From Eubacterium sp. (GTDB lineage: Bacteria; Bacillota; Clostridia; Lachnospirales; Lachnospiraceae), in assembly GCA_017480495.1 (NCBI GenBank), contig JAFVAQ010000027.1, forward strand, positions 1 to 64,000: a stretch of DNA of 64,000 bases, read 5' to 3'. Position 1 is the first letter of the stretch. Each line of letters starts with the position of its first letter. The translations under genes and the position numbers were made by a program. Below, piece after piece: positions 24,561-35,210 of the stretch. The notes under the pieces are model-generated. The model was given only the letters and a program-made list of their open reading frames with translations. It did no database searches and was not told the origin of the DNA.

Positions 24561-24671
24561 ATGCGTAGATCTGTTCCCGCAACTTCACATCAGTGGATGA
24601 GATCATCTCTAGTCAGACTAGTGAATGGTCTTAATTTGATATGTGAAAGTTCAGGAATTAGAAAAGTGTAA
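24561..24671 (+). CDS. Possible 36-codon small ORF
   Basis: AAGGAG lies 9 nt before an ATG that opens a 36-codon frame (MRRSVPATSHQWMRSSLV...). The frame ends TAA just before an AT-rich stretch and a terminator. No known family. It may be chance. Confidence 0.25.
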   Translation: MRRSVPATSHQWMRSSLVRLVNGLNLICESSGIRKV

Positions 24672-24704
24672 TATACGATATATTTTTTTATATTAGTATT
24701 TTCA

Positions 24705-24738
24705 AACCACCTATCTAATTCGGATAGGTGGTTTTTTG
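24705..24738 (+). terminator. Rho-independent terminator (copy A)
   Basis: An 11-bp perfect stem AACCACCTATC with GATAGGTGGTT, loop TAATTCG, then TTTT. The stem and loop are identical to 51488-51516. Confidence 0.85.
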
Positions 24739-24759
24739 ATTACAAAGGAGGAAATGAAT

Positions 24760-25281
24760 ATGATACTACGAAATTATAAGAAAGATGATTCCCCCATAAT
24801 TGCCACATGGCTGAGAACAGAGGAGGAGCTATATAAATGGTCAGCTGATAGATTTAATAAATTTCCTCTGGAAGAAAATGATATTGAAGATAACTATGCA
24901 CCGCAGCTTTTAACAGGCAGATTCTTCCCACTTACAGCGGTTGATGAAGAGGAAAATGTAATAGGACATTTTATTATAAGATACCCAAGAGAAGATGATG
25001 ACGGCAGTGTTAGATTCGGATTTGTTATAGTTGATCCAAAGCTTCGTGGAAAGGGCTATGGAAAAGAGATGCTTATTCTGGGAGTAGAGTATGTGAAAGA
25101 CAACTTAAGTGTAAACAGGATCGACCTTGGAGTATTCGAGAATAATGAAAGTGCAAAGCACTGCTACGAAGCAGTAGGATTTAAAGAGTACAGTATAAGG
25201 GACTGCGAGCTGCCAATTGGAAAATGGAAATGTATAGATATGGAGATGTATATAGATAAGGAACAGTATATAAATGAGTAA
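24760..25281 (+). CDS. GNAT family N-acetyltransferase
   Basis: 173 residues of RimJ/RimL-like GNAT fold. The acetyl-CoA loop is VDPKLRGKGYGKEML and the C-terminal strand VGFKEYSIRDCEL. Start at 24760 has AAAGGAGG 8 nt upstream; ATG at 24754 is too close. The stop overlaps the next GNAT gene by 8 bp. Confidence 0.85.
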   Translation: MILRNYKKDDSPIIATWLRTEEELYKWSADRFNKFPLEENDIEDNYAPQLLTGRFFPLTAVDEEENVIGHFIIRYPREDDDGSVRFGFVIVDPKLRGKGYGKEMLILGVEYVKDNLSVNRIDLGVFENNESAKHCYEAVGFKEYSIRDCELPIGKWKCIDMEMYIDKEQYINE

Positions 25282-25732
25282 AGATTTTGATATAAGACTG
25301 ATAACTATAGAGGACTATGATGCGATATATGCATTATGGAATGCTACAGAGCAGAGTCGAAGGGCTTTAAATCCTGTGGACGATTCCTATGATGGAATTG
25401 AGAGATACCTGAAGCGTAATCCTAATACCTGCTTCGCTGCAGTGTCAGACGAAAAGATAATAGGAGTAATCCTTACAGGGCATGACGGACGCCGTGCCAT
25501 AGTCCATCACCTATGTGTTAATCCGGATTTTCGAAGGATGGGAATAGCTGAGAAACTGGTTTCTACTGCAGAGGAGGCACTGAAGAAAGAAGGGATTCAG
25601 AAAATCTTTGGACTGGTATTTAAGGATAATGATCCGGCAAATTCATTTTGGGAAAGTCAGGGATATTCACTTAGGACTAATCTCAATTACCGAAACAAAA
25701 GTTTAAATGATGAGATTCCGGCAGGAGAATAA
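25274..25732 (+). CDS. GNAT family N-acetyltransferase
   Basis: 152 residues. Acetyl-CoA binding motif VNPDFRRMGIAEKLV, and the late WESQGYSLRTNL strand. Overlaps the preceding acetyltransferase gene, so the two are co-translated. Substrate unknown. Confidence 0.85.
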   Translation: MSKDFDIRLITIEDYDAIYALWNATEQSRRALNPVDDSYDGIERYLKRNPNTCFAAVSDEKIIGVILTGHDGRRAIVHHLCVNPDFRRMGIAEKLVSTAEEALKKEGIQKIFGLVFKDNDPANSFWESQGYSLRTNLNYRNKSLNDEIPAGE

Positions 25733-25764
25733 AGTGATATATTTAAGATTGGAGGTACAATATA

Positions 25765-26553
25765 ATGATTATAAAAGATATAGATAAGGGAAAAGCTTTT
25801 GACTGGGGAAAAACCTCGAAGGATTATGCAAAGTATAGAGATATATACCCACAGGAGTTTTACGATTATATTCTAAAACTCGGACATTGCAAGGATGGTC
25901 AGAAGGTCCTGGATATTGGAACAGGAACCGGTGTACTTCCAAGAAATATGTATAAGTACGGAGCTACATGGGTTGGAACTGATATAGCTGAGAATCAGAT
26001 CGAGCAGGCAAAAGTCCTTGCTGGTGAAGCAGGAATGAATATCGAGTTCTTTGCATCCAAAGCAGAAGATGTATCATTTCCTGATAATACATTTGACGTT
26101 ATCACAGCCTGTCAGTGTATATGGTATCTGAAGCATGAAGTGACAGCACCACAGTTTGCAAAGATGCTGAAACCGAGCGGACATTTCCTGATTCTCTATA
26201 TGGGCTGGCTCCCTTTTGAAGATGAGGTAGCAGGCAAGAGTGAAGAGATTGTTTTGAAATATAATCCAACCTGGAATGGTTGCGGAGATACAGTTCATCC
26301 TGTCTGGGTACCGGATGAATATTTGACTACATTTGACCTTGTATCACAGAAGGAGTTCAGAGTCGATGTTCCATTTACAAGAGGTTCATGGCATGGAAGA
26401 ATACGTGCATGTAGAGGTGTTGGAGCTTCCCTGTCAGAAGTAGAACTTGCAGCCTGGGATAAGGAGCATATGCAGATGATGATGGAAAATGCACCGGAGA
26501 GCTTTACGGTGAAGCATTATGTATCAATCGCAGATCTGAAGGTGAAAGAATAA
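25765..26553 (+). CDS. Class I SAM-dependent methyltransferase
   Basis: 262 residues. Motif I VLDIGTGTGVLP, acidic motif VGTDIAENQ, motif with AEDVSFPDNTFDVITACQ. This is a Methyltransf_11/25-type small-molecule methyltransferase. GGAGG lies about 9 nt before the ATG. It sits between acetyltransferase genes in a probable small operon. Confidence 0.85.
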   Translation: MIIKDIDKGKAFDWGKTSKDYAKYRDIYPQEFYDYILKLGHCKDGQKVLDIGTGTGVLPRNMYKYGATWVGTDIAENQIEQAKVLAGEAGMNIEFFASKAEDVSFPDNTFDVITACQCIWYLKHEVTAPQFAKMLKPSGHFLILYMGWLPFEDEVAGKSEEIVLKYNPTWNGCGDTVHPVWVPDEYLTTFDLVSQKEFRVDVPFTRGSWHGRIRACRGVGASLSEVELAAWDKEHMQMMMENAPESFTVKHYVSIADLKVKE

Positions 26554-26573
26554 TAAATATCGGAGGGAGAGTA

Positions 26574-27080
26574 ATGGGTAGAATTGAATATATAAAAGCA
26601 ACAGAAAGTGATGCTGAGACTGTTTGTAATATTGTCCGGGGAACCAAGGCGGTAATCTATCCACATTATTATACTCAGGCTGTAGTAGACTTCTTTGGAA
26701 GACTTCACAGCCTGGAGAATATTACCAGGGATATAAAGGCTGGGAAGGTAGATATACTAAAGGTGGATGGAACTATTGTTGGAACCGGCAGCAGAGATGA
26801 AAATCATATAACCAGAGTTTATGTACTTCCGGAATATGAAGGAAAAGGCTACGGCTCAATTATTATGGATCATCTTGAGTTAGAGATTTTTTCTGAATAT
26901 GAAAATGCGAATCTGGATGCCTCACTTCCGGCAACGATTTTCTATGAGCATCGCGGTTTTAGGACTGTAGAACATAGAAAACATGATATCGGAGATGGCG
27001 AAGTAATGATCTACGAGATTATGGAAAAAGATCGCTTTGCAGAAATCAAAAAAGCAGACAAGGCTGATATGGAAAAATAA
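26574..27080 (+). CDS. GNAT family N-acetyltransferase
   Basis: 168 residues. Core motif VLPEYEGKGYGSIIMDHLE binds acetyl-CoA; the C-terminal strand is YEHRGFRTVEHRKHDI. Preceded by GGAGGGAG. Third GNAT in this 2.3-kb run. Confidence 0.85.
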   Translation: MGRIEYIKATESDAETVCNIVRGTKAVIYPHYYTQAVVDFFGRLHSLENITRDIKAGKVDILKVDGTIVGTGSRDENHITRVYVLPEYEGKGYGSIIMDHLELEIFSEYENANLDASLPATIFYEHRGFRTVEHRKHDIGDGEVMIYEIMEKDRFAEIKKADKADMEK

Positions 27081-27099
27081 AATGAATATGGCTTACAAA

Positions 27100-27144
27100 T
27101 TTAGGGGACTTTTGCGTAGAAATTAATTACAAATGTTCCCTAAA
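27100..27144. promoter_or_regulatory. Inverted repeat before the reductase gene
   Basis: TTTAGGGGAC pairs with GTTCCCTAAA (one wobble) around a 25-nt loop. Possibly operator or attenuator; it may also end the GNAT transcript weakly. Confidence 0.35.
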
Positions 27145-27187
27145 GGAGGGCACGTGGAAATGGAAAATAAAGAAAGGGGAAACATAT

Positions 27188-27754
27188 ATGGGGTTATTAT
27201 TTGTAAATGCGTGTGTAAGGGATGAATCAAGAACCAGGAGGCTTGCAGATAAGCTGTTAGAAAAGATAAATAAAACATATGATGAGGTATGCCTTAAGGA
27301 TATCCAGTTTCCGGTAGTAGATGAAGAGTTTCTACATGAGAGGGATAGGCTGGCTTATGGAAATGAGTTTGATAATCCAATGTTCAAACTGGCAAATCAG
27401 TTTGCTGATGCAGAAGAAATAGTGATAGCAGCGCCATATTGGGATCTATCATTTCCGGCAGCGCTTAAGCAATACTTAGAACAGGTTAATGTGGTTGGGG
27501 TTACATTTAAATACACAGAAGAAGGAGTCCCCGTAGGACTATGTAAGGCAAAAAGGCTTTGGGTGGTTTCTACAGCTGGAGGCTTCTATGCGCCGGAAGA
27601 ATATGGATTTGGATATATAAAAGCCTTGGCAGAAAGCTATTATGGCATTAAAGATGTAAGGCATATAAAAGCATTAGGGCTTGATATAGTCGGGGCTGAC
27701 GTGGAAAAGATTTTAACAGATGCTGAAAATGAAATAATGGATATGGATATTTAA
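27188..27754 (+). CDS. Flavodoxin-fold NAD(P)H-dependent oxidoreductase
   Basis: 188 residues. The fold begins LLFVNACVRDESRTRRLADK and contains IVIAAPYWDLSFPAALKQYLEQV, the FMN-dependent azoreductase/NQO-type core, and STAGGFYAP near the FMN site. Likely reduces quinones or azo compounds with NAD(P)H. A GGGGAAAC ribosome site precedes the ATG; a terminator follows. Confidence 0.85.
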   Translation: MGLLFVNACVRDESRTRRLADKLLEKINKTYDEVCLKDIQFPVVDEEFLHERDRLAYGNEFDNPMFKLANQFADAEEIVIAAPYWDLSFPAALKQYLEQVNVVGVTFKYTEEGVPVGLCKAKRLWVVSTAGGFYAPEEYGFGYIKALAESYYGIKDVRHIKALGLDIVGADVEKILTDAENEIMDMDI

Positions 27755-27765
27755 TTATATAAATG

Positions 27766-27813
27766 GCAAGGTTTCTTATCTGATTTAATTCTGAAAAGAA
27801 ATCTTGCTTTTTT
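27766..27813 (+). terminator. Rho-independent terminator after the reductase gene
   Basis: GCAAGGTTTCTT pairs with AAGAAATCTTGC (one wobble), loop 18 nt, followed by TTTTTT. Confidence 0.75.
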
Positions 27814-27825
27814 ATCTGAATAAGT

Positions 27826-27890
27826 TTATAAAAAACTGATATGTATCAAAAAAAAGTTATATTTTCATATTTTCACATTATTGTTATTTT
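27826..27890 (+). promoter_or_regulatory. Activator motif and -10 of the glucan-fusion gene
   Basis: The stretch around 27826-27862 (TTTATAAAAAAC, then TATGTATC, an A8 run and GTTATAT) is nearly the same as 35211-35250. In both, GTTATAT is followed 22 nt later by a -10 hexamer, here TATTTT at 27885-27890. No good -35 is present, as expected for an activator-dependent promoter. YesN-like regulator 31866-33398 is the obvious candidate. Confidence 0.6.
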
Positions 27891-27937
27891 ATCCTTGTAC
27901 TTAAAAAAGTGCTAAAACTTAAGTGGAATGTGAGGGT

Positions 27938-30900
27938 ATGAAATTGTTGACAAAAGATATTGCTAACAAAGATTTACTAAAAAATGAATTAGTCACTGAT
28001 AATAAAAGAGGTGCGGGAGTACTTCTTTCTATATCAAGTCTTCCTTCGCCTTATGGTATTGGAACTATGGGGGAAGCTGCGTATAGATTTATAGATAAGC
28101 TGGCAGAAACTGGATTTAGTTTCTGGCAGGTTCTGCCAATAGGGCCTACCAGCCTTGGGGACAGTCCTTATCAATCTTTTTCAGTTTTTGCAGGTAATCC
28201 ATATTTTATAGACCTGGATATTCTTATTGCTGAGGGTCTGCTAAGTAGAGATGAGGTTCAGAATGTTTCCTGGTCTGATTCTCCAAATAGAGTATCTTAT
28301 GAGAAGCTGTGGGCACATAGATACGTGATTTTTAGAGAAGCCTATGAAAATGCAATTAAGGACGGAATTGTATCAAGTGATGAGTATAAAGCATTTAAAG
28401 AAGAAAACTCCTTCTGGCTGGATGATTATTCACTATATATGGCTTGTAAGAATCATTTTAATAATGTGGAGTGGCTCAAGTGGGATGAAAAGATCAGACA
28501 CCGAGACGCCGCTGTTATGGAGCAGTATAAGATACTGCTTGCAGAAGATATAGAGTTCTGGTGTTTTTTACAGTTTGAGTTTTATAAGCAGTGGACAGAT
28601 CTCAGGCTTTATGCAGAGCATATGCACGTAAGCATTATTGGAGACATTCCTATATATGCCGCACTGGACAGTTCTGACGTATGGGCTAATAGGGAACTGT
28701 TCCAGCTTGATGAAAATGGTAATCCAACAGATGTTGCAGGCTGTCCACCTGATTATTTCTCACCGGATGGACAGAAGTGGGGTAATCCGTTATATAACTG
28801 GGATAAACTGGAAGAGACGGGCTTTGCTTTCTGGAAGAAAAGAATAGAAGTTGGAGCCAGACTGTTTGATGTCATAAGAATAGATCATTTTATTGGAATG
28901 GTGAGATATTATACTATTCCAGCTGATAAGCTGCCTAAGGATGGATGCTATAAGAAGGGGCCAGGAATGAAACTGATAAAGGCTCTTGACGAAGCCAGAG
29001 GCAAATCAAAGATTATTGCTGAGGATCTGGGAGATACCACCAAGGAGGTTGATGATACACTTCTTGAATCCGGATATGCAGGTATGAAACTTGTTGAGTT
29101 TGCTTTTGATTCAGGTCCTGATAATAAGCATCTTCCTCATAACATTACAAGAAATAATGTAGTGTATGGCGGAACTCACGACAATGAAACGCTCCTTGGC
29201 TTCTGCAGGAATATGAGTGATGCGGACTATAGGTTTGCACTAGAGTATACAGGGGCAAAGGATGTAGACAGCCTTATGGATGCTCTTTATCGTATGGCCT
29301 TTAATAGTGTGGCAGATACTGTAATTTTTCAGATGCAGGACCTTCTGGGACTTGGTAATGAGGCAAGGATGAATAAACCTTCAACCCTTGGAGATAATTG
29401 GAGATGGCGTATGACTGAGGGTCAGTATAGTCAGGAAGTCATAGACAGATTTGAGAGACTGGTATTTACATCAGGAAGAAAAGCGAAGAAGATAAATGTA
29501 CTTGAAGAGTACATTCGTGATCAGGGACAGGATAAGCCTATATCAGAGCTTACAAACGAAGAACTCTATATGTATATTCTGGGGCTATGTCAGAAGAAGG
29601 CTGAAGAACGAAGAATTAACAGCAAAATAGCAGGAAGAAAAAAACTGTATTATATCTCAGCTGAATTTCTGATTGGTAAACTTATGGGAAATAATCTTAT
29701 TAATCTGGGACTGTATGATGAGATATCTCTGGAACTGGAGGCGGCTGGAAAGAGCCTTGCTGAGATAGAAGAGCTGGAGGCAGAGCCTTCTCTTGGTAAT
29801 GGTGGACTGGGACGTCTTGCAGCATGCTTCCTCGATTCTATTGCAACACTTGGCCTTCCTGGAGACGGAATAGGACTTAATTATCATCTTGGTCTTTTTA
29901 AGCAGAAGTTTAAGAATCATCTTCAGGATGAAAATGAAAATCCATGGATAGACAAGAAGAGTTTTCTGGTTAAAAAAGAAAACCGATATAAGGTTGAGTT
30001 TGGTGATTTTGCGGTGGAGTCAACACTTTATGATATAGCCGTAACTGGATATAATAACGTGACTAATGAACTGCATCTTTTTGATCTAGACAGCGTAGAT
30101 GACAGCATAGTAGAAGATGGAATCAGCTTTGATAAGACAGATATTAAGAAGAATCTTACACTGTTTTTATATCCGGATGATAGTGATGAGGCAGGAAATC
30201 TGCTACGTATATATCAGCAGTATTATCTAGTAAGTAATGCGGCGCAGTTTATCCTGGATGAAGCAAAGGAAAGAGGATGTCTCCTAAATGATCTCTATGA
30301 CTATGTGGCTATACAGATTAATGATACACATCCTTCTATGATAATTCCAGAACTTATAAGACTTCTTATGGAAGAGGGTATAGAACTGGATAATGCAGTA
30401 GACATAGTCACAAAAGTTTGTGCATACACGAATCATACTATTCTTTCGGAAGCTCTTGAGAAATGGCCTGTTGAATATATAGAAAAGGTTGCACCTCAGA
30501 TTGTTCCTATTATTAAACTATTAGATCTAAAGATTAGAGAAAAGTATGATGATGAGTCTCTTTATATAATTGATGATGAGGACCGTATACATATGGCTCA
30601 TATGGATATTCACTATGGGTGCAGCGTAAATGGAGTGGCCTATCTTCATACTGAGATATTAAAGAATAGCGAGCTGAACAATTTCTATAATATCTATCCT
30701 GAAAAGTTTAATAACAAAACAAATGGTATAACATTCAGAAGATGGCTTGTTCATTCAAACCATGAACTGGCTGCGTACATTGAGGAGAAGATAGGAAGAG
30801 AATATAGACGTGATGCATCAAAGCTGGAGGAACTGCTTAGATTTGAGAATGATATGACAGTTCTTGACAAGCTTCTGACGATCAAGAGAAATAACAAAGA

Positions 30901-31759
30901 AAGACTGTCAGAATACATATTAGATAAAGAGGGTATCAGCATAGATCCTGACTCCATATTTGATATCCAGGTTAAAAGACTTCACGAGTATAAGAGACAG
31001 CAGCTTAATATTCTTTACGGAATACATAAATATCTGGAGATAAAGAGAGGGAAAAAACCTAACACACCAATTACCATGATATTTGGTGCAAAAGCTGCAC
31101 CAGCTTATACCATAGCAAAGGATATTATTCATCTGATACTTTGTATGCAGGATATTACAGCAAATGATCCTGAGGTAAGTCCGTATTTCAGAATTGTTAT
31201 GCTTGAAAACTATAATGTTACTTATGCTGAAAAAGTAATCCCTGCTTCAGATATATCAGAGCAGATATCACTTGCGTCAAAAGAGGCCTCTGGAACTGGA
31301 AATATGAAGCTCATGCTTAACGGAGCAGTAACTCTTGGTACAATGGATGGCGCAAATGTTGAGATCAGAGAACTAGTAGGTGATGAGAACATCTATATCT
31401 TCGGTGAAGATAGCGATACTGTAATCGACAGATACAAGAGGGGAGACTATTCACCGAGAGATTATTACGAAAAGAATGAGACACTTAAAGAGGCACTGGA
31501 TTTTATCGTGAGTGATGAAATGAAGGAGATTGGAGATATAACCAGTCTTGAGAGACTTTATAAGGAACTACTGAACAAAGACTGGTTCATGACATTTCCA
31601 GATTTTGAAGACTATCTCAGAATAAAAGAAAAGGCATTCAGAGATTACGATAACAGATATTTATTTGCACGTAAGATGCTGAACAATATCGCCAGAGCAG
31701 GCTTCTTCTCGTCAGACAGAACGATATATGAGTACAACAGAGATATATGGAAATTATAA
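27938..31759 (+). CDS. 4-alpha-glucanotransferase fused to glycogen/starch phosphorylase
   Basis: 1273 residues in one uninterrupted frame. Residues about 20-515 are a GH77 amylomaltase: entry motif [14 protein letters not shown], nucleophile D316 in RIDHF, acid/base E362 in IIAEDLG and D415 in GTHDNET. Residues about 530-1273 are a GT35 phosphorylase: [28 protein letters not shown], and pyridoxal phosphate lysine K1124 in SGTGNMKLM. The pair disproportionates maltodextrins and releases glucose 1-phosphate, so one protein could complete maltodextrin breakdown. The start is uncertain: ATG 27938, GTG 27923 or TTG 27944 are possible; GAGGG at 27932 favours one of the last two codons. Stops just before a YesN-type regulator. 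Confidence 0.92.
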   Translation: MKLLTKDIANKDLLKNELVTDNKRGAGVLLSISSLPSPYGIGTMGEAAYRFIDKLAETGFSFWQVLPIGPTSLGDSPYQSFSVFAGNPYFIDLDILIAEGLLSRDEVQNVSWSDSPNRVSYEKLWAHRYVIFREAYENAIKDGIVSSDEYKAFKEENSFWLDDYSLYMACKNHFNNVEWLKWDEKIRHRDAAVMEQYKILLAEDIEFWCFLQFEFYKQWTDLRLYAEHMHVSIIGDIPIYAALDSSDVWANRELFQLDENGNPTDVAGCPPDYFSPDGQKWGNPLYNWDKLEETGFAFWKKRIEVGARLFDVIRIDHFIGMVRYYTIPADKLPKDGCYKKGPGMKLIKALDEARGKSKIIAEDLGDTTKEVDDTLLESGYAGMKLVEFAFDSGPDNKHLPHNITRNNVVYGGTHDNETLLGFCRNMSDADYRFALEYTGAKDVDSLMDALYRMAFNSVADTVIFQMQDLLGLGNEARMNKPSTLGDNWRWRMTEGQYSQEVIDRFERLVFTSGRKAKKINVLEEYIRDQGQDKPISELTNEELYMYILGLCQKKAEERRINSKIAGRKKLYYISAEFLIGKLMGNNLINLGLYDEISLELEAAGKSLAEIEELEAEPSLGNGGLGRLAACFLDSIATLGLPGDGIGLNYHLGLFKQKFKNHLQDENENPWIDKKSFLVKKENRYKVEFGDFAVESTLYDIAVTGYNNVTNELHLFDLDSVDDSIVEDGISFDKTDIKKNLTLFLYPDDSDEAGNLLRIYQQYYLVSNAAQFILDEAKERGCLLNDLYDYVAIQINDTHPSMIIPELIRLLMEEGIELDNAVDIVTKVCAYTNHTILSEALEKWPVEYIEKVAPQIVPIIKLLDLKIREKYDDESLYIIDDEDRIHMAHMDIHYGCSVNGVAYLHTEILKNSELNNFYNIYPEKFNNKTNGITFRRWLVHSNHELAAYIEEKIGREYRRDASKLEELLRFENDMTVLDKLLTIKRNNKERLSEYILDKEGISIDPDSIFDIQVKRLHEYKRQQLNILYGIHKYLEIKRGKKPNTPITMIFGAKAAPAYTIAKDIIHLILCMQDITANDPEVSPYFRIVMLENYNVTYAEKVIPASDISEQISLASKEASGTGNMKLMLNGAVTLGTMDGANVEIRELVGDENIYIFGEDSDTVIDRYKRGDYSPRDYYEKNETLKEALDFIVSDEMKEIGDITSLERLYKELLNKDWFMTFPDFEDYLRIKEKAFRDYDNRYLFARKMLNNIARAGFFSSDRTIYEYNRDIWKL

Positions 31760-31768
31760 AGATTCTTT

Positions 31769-31798
31769 TTGACATAGTGTGGTGTGTTAGAGGATAAT
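31769..31798 (+). promoter_or_regulatory. Promoter of the YesN-YesM pair
   Basis: TTGACA (31769-31774), 18-bp spacer, GATAAT (31793-31798). Confidence 0.5.
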
Positions 31799-31801
31799 GA
31801 A

Positions 31802-31834
31802 AAGGTAAGTTCGTGTATTCGGACTTGCCTTGTT
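31802..31834 (+). terminator. Hairpin after the glucan-fusion gene
   Basis: AAGGTAAGTTC pairs with GGACTTGCCTT, then TGTTCTC. A weak T tract; it may act as leader attenuator for the regulator gene since it lies just after its promoter. Confidence 0.5.
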
Positions 31835-31865
31835 CTCGTATATTTTGTATTCTTACGGAGGCAGT

Positions 31866-33398
31866 ATGTATAAATTACTAATAGTAGATGATGAAAAGAT
31901 AGAAAGAAATGGTATCAAATATCTCCTGGAAGAAGAAAAACAGGAGCTTGAGATATATGAGGCTGTAAATGGAAGAGATGCCTTGGAGTTACTTGAGAAG
32001 AACCATATAGACATTCTGCTTACAGATGTTAAGATGCCATTTATCGATGGTATAGAACTAATACGTCTAGCAGCACCTCTTTATCCAGATATGAAGATAA
32101 TTATCTTCAGTGGATATAGCGAGTTTGAATATGCCAAGTTTGCTATGAAGATGGGAGTGGAAGACTATGTATTGAAGCCAGTAGATCCTGAGGAGTTCGC
32201 ATCTACTATTAGTAAGGTTATAGGAGAACTGGACGAGATAAGTGTAAAGCTTGAACAGGAGCAGGAAAGTCAGGAGTATCTTGGAAAACATTTTCTCTAT
32301 CAGATGGTATATGGGAACTTAAGTGAGGGAGAGATAAAGATATCTCAGGACCTTCTTGATGAAGATATACTTGATTTTCATCGTATGATGCTTCTGGAAA
32401 CTGATAAAGAGTTCTTTGGGAGAATTGGAACTTCCATAGAAGACGAGATAAAGCTTTCTGTTGCCGAAAAGGTAAGATATCTCAATCTTAATTCTCAGCA
32501 GTGCGTTCTATTTCTTGAAGATAATAGAGACTCTGATATTGAGAGATGGGCTGTTCTTCGCAGAATAGCTGATAGTCTTCTTCATATGCTGAAAACTGAA
32601 TATGGAGAGACAGCTTATGTTGCTATTAGCGATTCATTTGAACCAAATGCTGACACTGTTGCGGAGCACTTTAAAACCCTTGAAAGTCTGATACAGGAAA
32701 AATTCTATACTACAGGGCGATATATATATGAGGAAATAGATGAAAATGATAAGCGGACAACTCAGGATATTGAAAATGATACCTTGATGAAGCAGATGAA
32801 GCAGGATATCAAAATGAAGGATATCATGAACCTGAGGAAGCATTTTGATGAAATGTCAGAAAAGTATATAGGAAAGAATCCATATTCTCAGGTCTATGTG
32901 AAGTTTATCTTTTCCAATCTTTTGAAAGAGTTTTATGATAATATGCCTGGTGCAGACGAACTGCAGCAGAGCAGGGAGATAGAGAAGATTTATCTGTCGA
33001 ATACATTTGACGATATAAAGGGCATAATGCTGACAAATATTGAAAAACTGGAACAGGTTTTCGGTAAGAATCCTCAGATGATTCATAGAGAGATAGAGGA
33101 TATCAAACAATACATTTACGATAATTATAATAAAGATTTAAGTGTAAATGAGCTGGCTGAGAAGGTATATATGGCACCTAGTTACTTGTCCTATATCTTT
33201 AAGCAGGAAACAGGTCAGAATCTGAGCAAGTTTATAAAGGCCTATAGAATGGAAAGGGCAAAGGATATGCTGGAAAATACTCACAAGAAGGTAGTATCTA
33301 TCAGCAACGAAGTGGGTTATGAAAATGTATCCTATTTTTGTCAGAGTTTTAGAGAATATTTTGGCGTGAGCCCACAGAAATTCAGAGATCAGGGATAA
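31866..33398 (+). CDS. yesN: YesN-type response regulator (receiver plus AraC HTH)
   Basis: 510 residues. Receiver domain 1-120 with D8, D9 and phosphoacceptor D54 in LLTDVKMP, and K in VLKPVDP. The middle is a helical linker. The C-terminal AraC domain (about 410-508) contains LSVNELAEKVYMAPSYLSYI and ISNEVGYENVSYFCQSF. ATG at 31866 follows ACGGAGG. Paired with the sensor kinase 3 bp downstream. It probably activates both the sugar transporter and the glucan-fusion gene through the shared motif. Confidence 0.9.
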   Translation: MYKLLIVDDEKIERNGIKYLLEEEKQELEIYEAVNGRDALELLEKNHIDILLTDVKMPFIDGIELIRLAAPLYPDMKIIIFSGYSEFEYAKFAMKMGVEDYVLKPVDPEEFASTISKVIGELDEISVKLEQEQESQEYLGKHFLYQMVYGNLSEGEIKISQDLLDEDILDFHRMMLLETDKEFFGRIGTSIEDEIKLSVAEKVRYLNLNSQQCVLFLEDNRDSDIERWAVLRRIADSLLHMLKTEYGETAYVAISDSFEPNADTVAEHFKTLESLIQEKFYTTGRYIYEEIDENDKRTTQDIENDTLMKQMKQDIKMKDIMNLRKHFDEMSEKYIGKNPYSQVYVKFIFSNLLKEFYDNMPGADELQQSREIEKIYLSNTFDDIKGIMLTNIEKLEQVFGKNPQMIHREIEDIKQYIYDNYNKDLSVNELAEKVYMAPSYLSYIFKQETGQNLSKFIKAYRMERAKDMLENTHKKVVSISNEVGYENVSYFCQSFREYFGVSPQKFRDQG

Positions 33399-33401
33399 TG
33401 C

Positions 33402-35162
33402 ATGAATTGGATTAAGAAAAAAATAAATCATATGCCTTTCAGAAGAAAGATACTTCTTTTTATCTTTGTGATAAGCTTCGTTCCGCTTTTGATATTGGGT
33501 GCTTTTTCATGTGTTGTATTCAGAAGAAACCTGGTGGAACGTGAGAAAAGCAACATGAGAGACTATATGTCTCAGGCTGTCCTGGGAATGGAGAATAAGA
33601 TAGATATTTACAATAACCTGTCTGATTATATAGCCTATAATCAGACTATTTCTAATGTTATAGGTTATAAGTATGACAACCCACAGTACTCCAGTTCCTT
33701 TGAAGTATATAAGCAGCTGAGAGATTTTGTGGATCCGCTTGTTTCCGGTGTTAAGTACTTTAATCAGGATATGCAGTCTCTTACTTTATATGTTGATTCA
33801 GATATAGTAAAGCATGACAGTACTATAACTACACTAAATGATGCTCAGGATTCAGAGTGGAAGAAAAAACTGGGTGATAATCCTGATAATGAAATATACT
33901 GGTTCGTTGAACAGGATGTTCCCAAGGTTTATCTGGTTAGAAATATGCCCCTGCTTCCCCAGCTGGAGAGTGAAGGCTATCTATATATTGAAGTAGAATA
34001 TAACTCGATTTTCGATATGTTTTCCAAGATGGAAAGCGGGCAGTATGGAGTTGTAATATATGATGAAGAAGGAGAAGAGATATATTCCTTTAATTCATTT
34101 GATACAGACAAATATATTCTTGATTCCAAGGTGCTTTATGAGGAAACTATATCAGAGGATAATTCACTAAAGAATAGTTATAAAATCAAAGATAATAATA
34201 GACGTTTCACAGTAGTAAAAGAGGTTACAAAGGTCGGATGGACGGCTGTAATATATAAGCCGGATTCTGTTATAAATATGTCAATCGGAGCACTGATCAG
34301 CGTGGTTATAAGAGTAGCTCTGGTATGTATTATCTTATCTTCGCTGACTGCTACGATTGTTTCAGGAAGATATGTAAATACTATTGAGAAAATGACCGAA
34401 AATATGAAAGAGGTTGAGGCTGGAAAATATGAGGTAAAAATTCATAGCGATTCTGAGGATGAGGTTGGTTCTCTGATTCGTGGCTTTGGAAATATGGTTA
34501 ACAGGATAAATACTCTTATTAATGAAGTGTATAAGGGGAAGCTGTTCCAGAAGGAAGCAGAGATGAAAGCACTTCAGGCTCAGATAAATCCACATTTCTT
34601 ATATAATTCATTGTCTCTCATTAATTGGAAGGCTATAGAAGCCAAACAGCCGGATATAAGCAGGATTACATTACTTCTATCTAAGTTCTATAGGACGTCA
34701 CTCAATAAAGGAAAGAATATAACGTCGATAAAAGATGAGATAAGTAATATACAGTCTTATATAGATATACAGTTAATGATGCATGATAACGGATTTGATG
34801 TTGAGTATGAAATTGATCACGATATAATGAATTACTCAATACCGAATCTTCTACTTCAACCTATTGTTGAGAATGCCATAGATCATGGTATTGACATGAA
34901 TACGGATAAGAGAGGTCTTATAAAGGTTTCAGGTAAGCTCCTGGATGGAGACCAGATTGAGATAATGGTATCTGATAATGGTGTTGGTATGTCTGAAGAA
35001 ACAGCTGAGCAGATGCTGACAGAAAGCTCAAAAGGTTATGGTGTTAAGAATGTAAATGAGCGAATAAAACACTTCTACGGTGAAGAGTATGGAATTACTG
35101 TTAAAAGTGTTATGGGAGAGGGTACTGAGATAATTATTCTTATCCCGGCAATGAATGTATAG
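33402..35162 (+). CDS. yesM: YesM-type sensor histidine kinase
   Basis: 586 residues. Transmembrane helix near 15-38, extracytoplasmic sensor domain (about 40-285), second helix (about 290-315), HAMP linker, then the His_kinase domain with H398 in QINPHFLYNSL. ATPase motifs follow: LLLQPIVENAIDHG (N-box), VSDNGVGMS (G1) and GYGVKNV (G2). YesM kinases sense extracellular oligosaccharides or binding-protein complexes. It starts directly after the regulator stop. Confidence 0.9.
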   Translation: MNWIKKKINHMPFRRKILLFIFVISFVPLLILGAFSCVVFRRNLVEREKSNMRDYMSQAVLGMENKIDIYNNLSDYIAYNQTISNVIGYKYDNPQYSSSFEVYKQLRDFVDPLVSGVKYFNQDMQSLTLYVDSDIVKHDSTITTLNDAQDSEWKKKLGDNPDNEIYWFVEQDVPKVYLVRNMPLLPQLESEGYLYIEVEYNSIFDMFSKMESGQYGVVIYDEEGEEIYSFNSFDTDKYILDSKVLYEETISEDNSLKNSYKIKDNNRRFTVVKEVTKVGWTAVIYKPDSVINMSIGALISVVIRVALVCIILSSLTATIVSGRYVNTIEKMTENMKEVEAGKYEVKIHSDSEDEVGSLIRGFGNMVNRINTLINEVYKGKLFQKEAEMKALQAQINPHFLYNSLSLINWKAIEAKQPDISRITLLLSKFYRTSLNKGKNITSIKDEISNIQSYIDIQLMMHDNGFDVEYEIDHDIMNYSIPNLLLQPIVENAIDHGIDMNTDKRGLIKVSGKLLDGDQIEIMVSDNGVGMSEETAEQMLTESSKGYGVKNVNERIKHFYGEEYGITVKSVMGEGTEIIILIPAMNV

Positions 35163-35167
35163 TTGAG

Positions 35168-35197
35168 AAAACATCGGCAGAATATACCGATGTTTTT
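35168..35197 (+). terminator. Rho-independent terminator after yesM
   Basis: AAAACATCGG with CCGATGTTTT, 9-nt loop, followed by T. Confidence 0.85.
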
Positions 35198-35210
35198 TCA
35201 TATATATAAC

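Noticed and set aside
27162..27218. 18-codon ORF before the reductase
   Set aside because: It overlaps the ribosome site and start of the reductase in another frame; no support.
28344..28847. Small ORFs within the glucanotransferase gene
   Set aside because: Other-frame shadows inside a strongly supported long gene.
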